Origin: Gnetum montanum
Lineage: Eukaryota > Streptophyta > Gnetopsida > Gnetales > Gnetaceae
Assembly (NCBI GenBank): GCA_015680685.1
Contig: MNCI01005184.1
Coordinates: 9,393-73,392, forward strand
DNA: 64,000 nucleotides
Direction: 5' to 3'
Below are positions 46,501-57,060 of the stretch, in pieces; within the stretch, counting starts at the first letter, position 1; each line of letters begins with the position of its first letter. The translations under genes and the position numbers were made by a program. The notes under the pieces were generated by a model. The model did not search any database, was not told where the DNA came from, and saw nothing but the letters and a program-made list of their open reading frames with translations.

Positions 46501-48093
46501 AAGGAAAAAAGTAAAAACTTATATAAAATAAAAAATGGCATAAAAGTAGGAGCAACACTCGAACATGCAAGCAATTCACTATTTAGCTTACCAAGTTTAA
46601 ACAATGATGGGAATGGTAGAAGATCCACCAATACATCTTCAATGGTGATCGGCCTAAGGGATTCCAAATCCCTATCCAACCAACTAAACTCCTTGCATCT
46701 ATTGTAGAGCTAGGAGTACCAGGTTGGGTAGGTTTTGTACTCACCCCTACATTAGCATATCAGTCCTGCAATGCATTCCGTGCCAATGACAACACATCGT
46801 TGTCACCATGAAGTCCATCCTTGTTGATAAAAACCCTAGTAACAAAAACACACTGTTAACATTTGCCTACTGTAGCAAGTTTTGCATAGTGTAGCGGAAT
46901 ATGTTTACAGAACTCAACCCTCGACACTGTAAATGATTCCTGGTGGGTTTTGAAAACAAGTTCCCATGTTGTGAGCAATAAACAAAGTGTTGTATAGATG
47001 GCAACAATTGTATTCAGGCATCTCCTAGATCCAAGCCAGATGCCTCAAAGTTTTTGAGCACTAACTGGATTCTTCTCCCTACCCGTTCCTAATTGCTCCA
47101 TTTGTTAAAAATCTCAGAATACCGTGATTTTCCATAGGAAAGAGGGTTTTTGTCACCACGGCTACTACTTCCTTTAACAAGTGTGACCAAATGATGACAC
47201 TAAACTATTGGAGGAGAAATGCAGGAAGTTATGTGCACCTTCTCGGAACTAGACCACTTGTTGCCCTGCATGTGCATGGGGTGGAGGAATGTTGCCCACT
47301 AGTTTGCTTAGGCAACACAGGACCCCTACGATTTCTAGGAAAATGAAGATTGTCCTTAACACCACCTTGCATAACATAAATGCAAATGTTAATGTCATGT
47401 TCAAGTGGGATTCGCATATAGCATAGTAGAATTAGCAGTTAATAGATACTGTAGCATGACTCTCTCCATGCATGTAGCATAGCAAAAAAAAAAACACGAA
47501 GGTGATAGCATAGTAGAATTATCCTAGTGTAGCAATGAAAAGGTAAATACAAATATTTTGACAAGAATGAATTCAATGTGCCGCATTAGTTTCGAGAAAT
47601 CTTCTGCCTAAAAAAATGATTTGCATTGCACCGTGATAGACATGTGTTACACTGTCAAATCACATGCATGGCCAAACGCCCCTAAGGATTGTACGCTACA
47701 CTATTTGCATGCCAAGTTGCCAGAATTTCCTAAGCTTCTGTGGAAAGGTATCCATGGCAATGGCATTCTCAGCAGCATTGCATGCAACCTTAGTGTAGCA
47801 TTTGTACACCATCATGACCGAATCGGCAACAATAGTGGTGTAACAGCCAAAATAATACCAAAAATGATAACAAGAAACGTAGATTCCATAACAAAAATTG
47901 CAAAAACAAAATTAGAGAAAGCAGAAGCAATAGAAATAGCATAGAAAAATAAGGAATAGCGTAGCAAATTACCAGGTCGATGGGGTCTCATCTCACACCA
48001 GAACATGCGCCTCGACACACATCCTAGGGTCTCCTTCACTTCATCCATCTTGGCGAAGGCTAGGTGTTTGCATTCTCTCCTTAGAGCCATCAT
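43530..48093 (-). pseudogene. Antisense eight-exon gene inside element T, unknown function, decayed
   Basis: Read on the minus strand. Exon estimates: 48093-47973, 47204-46919, 46835-46592, 46484-45437, 45302-44842, 44763-44618, 44493-43718 (possibly with an extra intron from 43898) and 43644-43530. Junctions are GT...AG, for example CGACCTG|GTAATT, CTTG|GTAAGC, CTACTACAG| and GAAAGTTG|GTAAGT. The product would be about 1060 residues. Exon 1 starts MMALRRECKHLAF. Exon 4 holds the longest open part (215 codons, 46393-45746). Exon 5 starts with an acidic Glu-rich stretch. Exon 7 is charged and helix-prone. The end is acidic (EGNDVVGKNEGEDDISQ-stop). About 20 premature stops, mostly at former Gln/Arg/Trp codons, one or two frame changes in exon 4, and a poly-C slip at the end of exon 5 are seen. 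No known domain recognised; no RT, integrase or transposase motif. It is either an element-borne antisense gene or a captured host gene. Confidence 0.72.
45361..45402. repeat. LTR-type palindrome within an antisense-gene intron
   Basis: GGTATGCTATGCTACCTAGC then ATAGCACAGTGTAGC forms an inverted repeat of the same design as the six in the T LTRs. It lies in the intron between exons 4 and 5. Looser copies (TGTAGCATAGC words) lie in the introns near 46867 and 47450-47530. Confidence 0.7.
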
Positions 48094-48224
48094 TTTAGTT
48101 GCTAATTCTTTCTTGGATGCTATACTAAATCACCTTGCTCTCTGCTAGCCCAATCGCTCTACGCTTTGAATGAAGGCTCTACGCTATTACAAAGAAAATG
48201 ACAAGTTTATCGAGGGTAAACCCC

Positions 48225-48232
48225 TATTTATA
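48225..48232 (-). promoter_or_regulatory. TATA box of the antisense gene
   Basis: On the minus strand AGCTATAAATAGGGG, a canonical plant TATA box, 132 bp before the ATG at 48093, with an AT/CT-mixed leader between. It is the opposite orientation to the element's own LTR promoter. Confidence 0.65.
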
Positions 48233-48359
48233 GCTAAAACGGTGAAAAAGAACTTGTCATTTTCTCTCCTCGATTAATGAGGGATGTTTTGTATGATGTA
48301 GCATTTCTCCATAGCATAGCACCACTATTTGCATTATGACAGGTGGGCCCAACCAAAAA

Positions 48360-48690
48360 CTTCGGCCCACTTTAAACTAGTTGTTAGCCTTTGCAAAAAT
48401 AATTAACTAGGCAGTTCGAAAATACCTTAAATAGCAGCTTTGAACTTTTGCATTCAGATGGCCCACAAAGATCTTAAACTAGCAAATTCTAACCCATAGA
48501 ATTTATCAAGTTAACAGTTTGTAAAGACCTTAAACTAGTAGTTCTAACCCATAGCTTCGATCTCGTTAGTAGTCCGTAAATACCTTAAATTAATAGTTTT
48601 ACACTTTTGCATCCAGTCAGTTTGCTATGACTTTAAACTAGAAATTTGCAAATTTTGCATCATATTTTGTAGTTATTTCAAGTATTCACA
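48360..48690 (+). repeat. Loose repeats right of the antisense gene
   Basis: The words ACCTTAAA(C/T)TA(G/A)(T/C)AGTT and TCTAACCCATAG recur about six times at 40-70 bp spacing. Related to the minisatellite at 52265-52770 (GACCTTAAACTAGTA). Confidence 0.6.
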
Positions 48691-48786
48691 TCTCATTGCT
48701 ACTTTACAAATGCTTACTATGTGTTGTTGCTACAAACAGATATTACTTGACTAGGAATTCATCTTGTTGTAGCAAGTTAAGCAAGA

Positions 48787-51700
48787 ATGGCAACACACCA
48801 TGAGCTCTCTTCACCTTTAGCCTTGACAGGTCCACATGGTGAGCTTGCAAGACAACTGAACCCAGAGTCAATAGACTGGGATTCAGTTGCAGAAAGCACT
48901 ATGGCATCCTTAGAAACATCCCCAGACTAGCCTAAAAGTCTGATCCATCCTAGATTTAGAGGTCAGGGATGTAACTGAGGACCCTCTCATAGAAATGCCT
49001 ATGACCACATCTAGGGGGAGAAATAAAAACATTAAAGCCTAGCTCCCTCCTAAACTCGAAAATGCATAAAGATGGAGCCAAGGTACTACAGAACAACATT
49101 GAAGTATTTGCATGGTCTTACAATGACATGTTGGGTTTAGATCCAAGGCTCATATAGCACAACATTATCTTAGATCGGTGGATGAAAGCAATTAAGCAGA
49201 AGGATCGTAAGGTTAAACTAGAGATTGCACTAGCTATATGGGATGAAATCACCAAGCTCTATTAGGCTGGTTTCTTTTAGGTAGTTGATTACTCAGAGTG
49301 GATGTCAAACATCATCGTGGTTTCTAAGAAAGAAGGAGGAATATGAATATGTATAGACTATCAGGATCTAAACAAAGCCATGATCAAAGACGATTTCCCA
49401 TTGTTGAGTATCAATCAAATCATCAACACTATGGCTATTCATGCTTTGTTATCCTTCATAGATGATTTCTCTGGCTACAACCAAATTCACATCAACATAG
49501 AGCATCAATTAGCAACAACTTTCATAACCCCATGGGGTACTTTTTGTTATACTATGATACCCTTTGGGCTCAAGAACGCTGGAGCAACTTACCAAAGGGC
49601 CATGACTTACATCTTTAGTGACTACATCTTAGAAACGTTGAACAATTAAGTGGATAACATAGCTGTCAAATTTAAAGAGGCTTTTGATCATCCCAACAAT
49701 CTGGGTGTAGTCCTTAAGCATTGCCAAATGCATGATTTATGCCTTAACCCAAAAAAGTGTGTCTTTGGGGTGAGAACCAGATGCATGTTAGGGATTGTAG
49801 TATCAGAAGCTGGAATATAAGTAAACCTTGAAAAATTCAAAGCCATTGTTAACCTAATGCCCCTACAAATCATAAAGAATTGCACGGGTTACAAGGTAGA
49901 GTACAGTTCATCAAAAGGTTTATAGCAAAGTTGACTAAAAGGTTACACCCCATGCAACATTTACTGAAGAAGGGGGTTAACTTCGAATGGACAATGTAAT
50001 GCCAACAAGCCTTTGATGATTTGAAGAAAGAGCTTTTACATCTCCCAATTGTGTACCCACCATAGAGAGATAAGCCTTTCTTTGTCTACCTTGCCACCTC
50101 AGACACATCTATCGTAGCACTGTTATGTCAAAGATAAGACGATGGCTTTGACATTCTAGTGTATTATCTAAGTCATGCATTGATAGCGCATAAGAAAAGA
50201 TACAACGAGGTGGACATAAACTGCCTTGCTCTAGTCTTTGCATTAAAAAAATGAAGGCATTATCTATTTTGTAGCAAGGTTAACATCATTTGTAATAGCA
50301 ATGTACTCCGAGCCATCATGAATAATCTATATGAAAGTAGCAAGATAGCCCAGTGGAAAGCCATAACAGTGGAATTCGATTTGCATTATGTGAGCCAATC
50401 ATTGACTAAGGGTCAAGCTATAGCAATGCAACTCACAACCTCACCCGTCGATGATCAGGAAATCATAGATCCCGAATTCTCTAACAAGCATGTTAGCATT
50501 ATCAATAATGACCTATCACACCTTGAAGCTACTTTGCATTTCGGCGATGCCTCGACCATGCGAGGAGGTAGTGTAGTTGTCGTCATTACGTTCCCCTCTA
50601 GGGAAATGCAACCTTTTGCTTATCGTTTCATGTTCCTTTGTACAAACAATGTGGCAGAGTACGAAGGGTTACTTAGGGGGCTCTTAGCAGCCCAAGCATT
50701 AAGCATCCAACACTTGGCAATTCGCAGGGATTCATAACTCATTGTGAATCAACTCACTGGGGTCTACACATGCAAAGATACACATCTACAGCCCTATTGT
50801 GACCTAGCAAAAAGTTTGCTTAAATAGTTTGCAACAATGGATGTTCAACATGTACCATGTAACAAAAACACCATAGCATATGCCTTGGCCACCCTAGTGT
50901 TAAATGTGCCACCATACCTGTTCGCAAGTTTACCAGCTTCGATTGTTGAGTGTATGGAGGCTATCGCTAAGGTGGTACATGTAGCCTTTGTTAGCACTGC
51001 GGGCACCTAGGAGTAGTATGCCAACATTAAAGCCTACCTGCAATATGGCAAGCCCCCAAGTAGGTTGACATCTACCTAGAGAGATGTGATCCGTAAGCGT
51101 TCTTTGCAATATGTGCTCATGGGAGATAATGCCTTGTACAAATGCTTCTATGATGGGATATTGCTATCATGCGTAAATGAGGAGCAAGCATAGAAGGTCA
51201 TTAATGAAGTACACAAGGGACTGTGTGGTGGACACATAGCACCTAGGGCCATGGCTGCAGAAATCATATGCTTAGGGTACTACTAGCCTCACATGGAGCA
51301 TGATTGCATAGCCAATGTTAAGACTTGTGATACATGCCAAAGATATGCAAATCTCATACACATTTCACCTACAGAATTGCATCCAACGTAGATCACGTGG
51401 CCTTTCCAACGATGGGGACTAGACATCATAGGACCTATCACACCTAAGTCTTTCATAGGACACAGATTTATCATCATGGCCACCGAGTATTTTACAAAGT
51501 GGGTGGAAGCTATTCCCCTGAGAAAGATTACATCCAAGCAAGTTTGCCACTTCATCTTAGACATCATTGTGATAAGGTTTGGGCTTCCCATGAGTATCGT
51601 GACCGAAAATGGACCACAACACAATAGTGTGGAAACCAAAACATTCTACAGCAATCTTGGCATCAGGAAATTATTCTCCTCACCATACTACCCATAGGTG

Positions 51701-52035
51701 AATGGCTAAGCAGAAGCTATGAACAAGTTCATCATCAACTTGCTCAAGAAAATGCTTAACAACAATAATAGGTGATGATATGAGCAAATCCTCTATGTGC
51801 GATGGGCTTATAGGCCAACATGCAAGACTGTGACAGGTAAGACACCTTATAGTCTTATTTATGGATTTGAAGTTGTGTTACCTCTTGAGTTGTAGGTACC
51901 GTCACTTTGAATGATCTTGTCAAACATCGTGAGCGAAGCCTAGAACAATGAGTCAAGGATCATCGACCTTGACTCCATAGAGGAGGATTGTGCATAGACA
52001 CTTGGTCTCATAGAGCATCATCAAAATAAGAAATG
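48787..52035 (+). pseudogene. T pol: RT, RNase H, archaeal-type RNase H and integrase
   Basis: A possible own start, ATGGCAACACACC, at 48787 follows a TTGTTGTAG acceptor-like site. RT at about 49080-49800: KDDFPLLSINQI, FIDDFSGYNQI, FGLKNAGATYQRAM, and a catalytic box now reading stop-VDN. A first RNase H-like part lies at about 50080-50320. A second, archaeal-type RNase H at 50525-50840: FGDAST, TNNVAEYEGLLRGLLAAQAL, LIVNQLTG. Integrase at about 51190-51960: HKGLCGGH...CDTCQ zinc motif, LDIIGPITP, then TENGPQHN (the second catalytic Asp is Glu here) and AEAMNK. Stops throughout. The dual RNase H is the known mark of the Tat lineage. Confidence 0.87.
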
Positions 52036-52264
52036 ATAGAAGCATGATGTCAATCTACATCAATGATCGATATAGAGGGGAGACCTCATTCTCAAGGTTG
52101 TTCCTGAGCACATGAGCAAATTGTTAGCAAACTGAAAAGGTCCATTCATGGACATAAAATCCTACAAGAATGAAGCCTTCAAGTTGGCAGACATGGATGG
52201 AAAAAAGTTCGCGAATCCTATAAATCATTCATACCTCAGGCCATACTACATCTAATGCATGAGC

Positions 52265-52770
52265 GATGTAAGCAAATGTTCACTATGACATAAAACTAGA
52301 AAAGGTAAGCAATTGTCTGCTATGACATAAAACTAGCATAGCTTGTCCACTACGATGTAAAACTGGAAAAGCTCATCTGCTACGATGTAAAAATAGCATA
52401 GCTTGTCTGCTATGATGTAGAACTGGCAAAGCTCATCTACTACGATGTAAAACTGTCAAAGGACGTCCGCTATGACTATAAACTGTCATAGACTTTCTGC
52501 CATGATGTAAAACTAGTAAAGCCCATATGCTATGACATTAAACTAGCACAGATAGTTTGCTAGGACCTTAAACTAGTACTTCCACCATATGCTACGATGT
52601 TAAACTAGCATAGACAATCTACTAGGACCTTAGAATAGTACTGCCACCATCTGCTACCATGAGAAGCTAGCACAATGATCTGCTAGGACATTAAACTAGT
52701 GCGCCACGGTCTACTGAGACCTTAAAATAGCACATTAGATCTTCTACTAGGACCTTAAACTGGGTTCGTG
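52265..52770 (+). repeat. Minisatellite in the T 3' region
   Basis: About 14-15 diverged tandem units of some 33-38 bp with the core CTGCTA(C/T)GA(T/C)(G/A)T(T/A)AAACTAGCA. Early units carry ATGTAAAACT and later units ACCTTAAACTAGT, so it grew or drifted in two blocks. Confidence 0.82.
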
Positions 52771-54149
52771 GTAAGTCCTCAACATACATCACAACTGTAC
52801 AAACAAGTGAGCATGCACACCGCCAACATGGTGTGGGACATTGCAGTTCCCGAATGTAGTTCACAATGCTAAGAAAATAGCCTTGGGAATATGTGCAGTG
52901 CCACTGCCCCTAGCATCTTGCTAATCCTCTGGAGATGTCTTATGACATCTTGCTAATCTTTCGGAGCTACCACTACCATGGCCCTTTGCCTTGGTAGTAG
53001 CTTCCATAGTTAGCACCTTCTGCCAGAGTTCTAACAGTATTGTGGCCCAACCACAATGTTGCTATCCTCCAACCCCCATCATCACCTGAGCCCAAAAGAC
53101 ATTTAGCTATTGGGTAGCATATCTTATAGCTGAACTACAAAATGTTTGCCTTGGGTGGGCATTCCTAAGCACTCGCATCACTACAATTCCTAGCTATCTC
53201 AATGTCGACCTCTCCACACAAATGCTGCCAGAACTGTTGCTGGCCTTTCTAGTTTGGATGTCAAATGGCTAAACAAAAACATCCATTATTCTAGAAGTGT
53301 TCAAAGTAAGGAAGACCTTTGCCTTCGTTTTGCATCATGGTTGTTTCTTCTAGTTTTCTCTCTGTTGTGTTTGCAGGATACATGCTGAAGGGGAGTTAGT
53401 TAGAGGTGTGTTTTGCCACGAAGGTAGGACACTACATTTTTCTGAGGTAGTCATCCTGACTAGCTTAGCCACTTCAGAGTGCATATCCTGTCCTCCCCCT
53501 TAACCTCCTTTACCTTGTTCTTTACACATGCAATTCTCACTCTCATCTCTTTTACAAATTTTCTTGATGCTTGTAAAGCCCTCCCATATGCCCAATTGTA
53601 AAGTCCATAACATGCATAATGCAAATAACTACATGGGAAGCATTTGTAGGCAAGTTAAAGCCCCATGTGGATGTGACGCAACTCATCCTAGGAAAGAAAC
53701 ACCTGTCCTAGAACAACAAGGTTGTTTGCAAATGTAAACAATAGAACAGAAAAAGAAAAATCTTAAAAGAGAAAAATCTCGCACAAAAAAGAAAAATGTG
53801 CCTAAAACAAATGACACATCAGCTGATTCATAGTAACCCTCTGTAAGCATTCTGACAAGAGTTCAAAGGTCAGCAAAAGCAAAGATGACCATGCAAATAA
53901 CTCCCTAACAAGCATTTTGATGAGGGACCTTGCTAAGTCTCATCTTTACCATTTTCTTGAACCTCCTTCTCCCCCTAGTTTAATTCTTCCTCTTTCCCTG
54001 TATAACCAATCCAACACTCTCAAGCATAGCAAAGCGACATCTTGGTGATTACCGAAGAGCGATGTTGACATCTTGTCTTCGGTGGTATTTCGTATTCTTT
54101 GTCAGCATCTCTCGGGTCTATCCTCTAGGCATTGACAAAGAGGGGCCAA
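52771..54149 (+). other. T 3' untranslated region and polypurine tract
   Basis: No supported coding sequence. The last bases before the 3' LTR are ATTGACAAAGAGGGGCCAA, a purine-rich tract suited to plus-strand priming. Confidence 0.55.
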
Positions 54150-55983
54150 TGAAACACCTCAAAATTTCAAAATCCTCTTGCTTCACTAGGGTTTTGGAAT
54201 TCAGGCAAGGGATTTCCACAAGTGTAGCATCATGGCAGCTTGGCAGGAAATGAATGCACTAAGTCTAGACTATTCAATTCAAAAAAATTTCTACCTCCAA
54301 AGCTAATAGGCTCGATGGACTCTTCATCCTGCTCACCTGGGTGATTCACCCGGTTGACAATCTATTAGAAAACCATGATTGGGATTTTCGGCAATGCTCA
54401 GGATGGGAAAAATACTTTGGCAAGTTTTCTAGTGAGGAAGTTTGCTATGCTATGCTATACTATGTAGTGTAGCAGGCCTCAGAATAAAGTTTCTTAGGTG
54501 ACCAAATTGTTGCAGAACAGACTTCTATGCTATGGTATGCTGTGTAGCATAGCACAGTGTAGCAAAGGCAAAAACATAAAGGCCTAGCTTACCTAGTGAT
54601 TTCAATCACACTCACTAGGAACCATGACCTTCTAAACTAGTTGCCTTGATCGACTTCAAATCCTTAGCAAAGCTTCTCATTAGAAAGTGACAGATTGAGC
54701 AAAAATCAAGATACACTGGTTGCTACATTGCGCTACACTACATAGCGTAGCGATGATTCAAAAGCAGCAATGAGTGTCTTAGATGCAAGTTCAGCAAGTT
54801 CAAAGGCTCCCCTTTCCAAAAGATAAAAGTTGCAGCTTTTTGCATGATCAAAGCTTCAAATAACTATTTGCAACTTCAGCACGAGTCGCAGTTAAAGCTA
54901 GCTACTACGCTCTGCTACACTATGTAGCATAGCATAACGTAGTAGAGATGTGACTAAACAAAGTGCTACAAAAGTTGACCTGACGTGTGCCAAAGCTTCC
55001 AGCAGATGTAGTTGACTTCAATGCAAATTTCTTTTTCAAACTGGTCGCTATGCTATGCTACACTATGTAGCGTAGCACAACATAGCAAGTAGTTACGCTA
55101 CACCAACATGCTATGCTACATAGTATAGCACAGCGTAGCTAGTAGCAACATTACTTCAGTGTGCCTCATCCCTCATCTACATTATTGACATGTTTGATTC
55201 CAGCATCTCCAGTTTCGACAACGTGATTGCAGCATGGTAGGTTCACAATTAGCTTTGCATCTCCATGCAACATGGATATGTCAGCATCTCGCAGGTCCTG
55301 GACATGTGGCATCTAGGCCTCATTTCTTGCTCGCTCCAGGCCCTATAAATACCCTGATGAGCAATAGTTAATGGGTTGGAAAAATTGGGCATTGGTTAGC
55401 AAAAAATTGATTGGCGGTTGGTAATTTTGGAAAATTTTGAGCATTGTTGGAATTGGTTGGAATTTTAGCAATTCAAAGAAAGTTGACACTTTTAGCATTG
55501 GCACTTGGCATTAACTTTTTGCTTGTTGGCACTTTGTACTGTTGGCTCTTAAGCTTGTACCTGAAAACGTAGTTGAGGCATTTTGAGTGTTCTGGTCATT
55601 CCTGGACTCCCTGTGCCCCTCCAGCACCGTACCAGTTGCTGTACATTTATCAAGCAGAGAAGAGAATCAAACCTGTGACTTTGCGATGGTGCATTTTCTT
55701 ATCCTAGTTACTCTATTATTTCTATATTGTCATCACTACTCAGTATTATTTTCTTCATTATCCCATTTATTAATCATCAGCTAGATTTCATGTATTTCGT
55801 GCTTAAAACAACATTTACATAAGGTTAAGTTACACCAACTAAGTCCTTATATGATCAACCAGACCATTCAGGGTGCCTTATTTTCATTTTTATCTAACAT
55901 GGCCCTTGCACGGATCTGGGGTTAAAAATGTTTGCCTAAAAATTTCTTGGTGTTTCTAGCCACCGACGTTTTTGGTCACTACA
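54150..55983 (+). repeat. T 3' LTR (1834 bp)
   Basis: TGAAACACCTCAAAATTTC...GGTCACTACA. It keeps a TATA box (CCTATAAATACC, 55344-55351) and the six palindromes. Followed by GGATC, the target-site copy, and then by the resumed H gag. Confidence 0.92.
55344..55351 (+). promoter_or_regulatory. TATA box of the T 3' LTR
   Basis: TATAAATA, about 1.2 kb into the LTR. The 5' LTR copy is mutated to TAAAAATA. Confidence 0.6.
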
Positions 55984-57060
55984 GGATCAATATGGCTATT
56001 ACGTGCAGCATCCAATCTCTCCACGTGACTCTGTTGGTCACATGAAATCACAATGTCACTACCAAGCTCAGGAGTATTATAAGACTCCTTCTTCTAGGAG
56101 AGACAACCCATAGACATACCATCCTCCAAATCCATTTGCAACTCTCACACTGATAGCTCCATTACCACCCACTCCAACAATGCAAGGGGTACTCCCCACT
56201 CAATCATAGCAACCCAATGTCACGAGGGCTATGAATCTTCAGCCTATAGTTGTTTTTGACAAACTTATGTAGAAAATATCTTTCTTCAAATCCAACAATC
56301 CAACCAAGCCCTCACAATCACAAGCGGTTGAACATCTGACCATCTCCCTACCAAGTAAATCTTCGGGGCCTCCTTCAACCCAAAAATTGAGCGTAACACA
56401 AATGATTATGTTAACACATGCTATTACTGACTAGATTAATGTGGGCCACCTTCTAAGGAAATTCTCTGATCATGGAAATCCTCTAATGTATCTCCAAGTC
56501 ACTAGGAATGAACCATGTAAAGCTCTTCTGGACTCAAGTTCTAGAGTCAACCTAATATCACAAGAGACGTATAAATCCTAGAACTTTCCTCCCTTAAGGA
56601 AGAGTAACATTTGACTAAAGCTGGTCAACCAATCCATCACTATCTGCTTGGAACTAGTGGAGGACATCGTTACCACTATATGTGGGTGGTTATATCTAGC
56701 TGATTCTCTAGTGATACACATAAACAATGGTAAGGGGGACTTCCCAATAATAATGGAAAGAGCATGGCTAAGTACCATAGATGCACACTTAGGAATCCAT
56801 GATCTTTCCCTAAAAATATCCAAGAAGAACACTTTTGGAAAGATCAAGAAGAAAAAAGTTCCATGCATCACATACAGTGACACAAGGTGCCACTGTGTAG
56901 AAATCATGGGTTATGAAAAATTTAGCATTTCTTGCATGCAATCGGTGTGCACAAGACATTACTATACAAAGGTTCCTATATGCAACAACCACATGACACG
57001 AAGACACCTAGTGGATGATGGTTGATCAAGAGAGCAACTCACTAACATGCATGGAACTAA
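55984..57060 (+). pseudogene. H gag tail and protease
   Basis: Resumes H after the T insertion. A Gln/Pro-rich gag tail runs to about 56400, then protease. The active-site word reads ALLDSSSRVNLIS where DSGS is expected: the Asp (56531-56533) is kept but the Gly is Ser, which should disable it. Then IIMERAWLSTIDAHLGIHDL, the downstream ILGR-x-W-L-like element, matches A1's IMGRAWLSMV. A few stops and frame changes. Confidence 0.8.

Larger units (their letters stand above)
37270..55983 (+). mobile_element. T: Tat-lineage Ty3/gypsy element with an antisense gene (18.7 kb)
   Basis: LTRs 37270-39112 (1843 bp) and 54150-55983 (1834 bp), both TGAAAC...CTACA. Flanking 5-mers are AGATC and GGATC. 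Plus-strand order: gag, protease, a 5.8-kb insert holding a minus-strand multi-exon gene, then RT, RNase H, a second archaeal-type RNase H, integrase, a minisatellite and a PPT. Tat-lineage marks are the gag knuckle FYDYHQQCGHDTDYC, the protease IDDGATTNVIP, the RT FGLKNAGATYQRAM and the dual RNase H. It is dead: stops throughout, RT box VDN instead of VDD. Confidence 0.9.

Noticed and set aside
47621-47944. Plus-strand reading frame of 107 codons
   Set aside because: It overlies the first intron of the antisense gene, has no motif, and lies in the protease-RT spacer of T.
52265-52770. CRISPR-like array of repeats and spacers
   Set aside because: Units are contiguous and diverged with no unique spacers, and the context is a plant retrotransposon.
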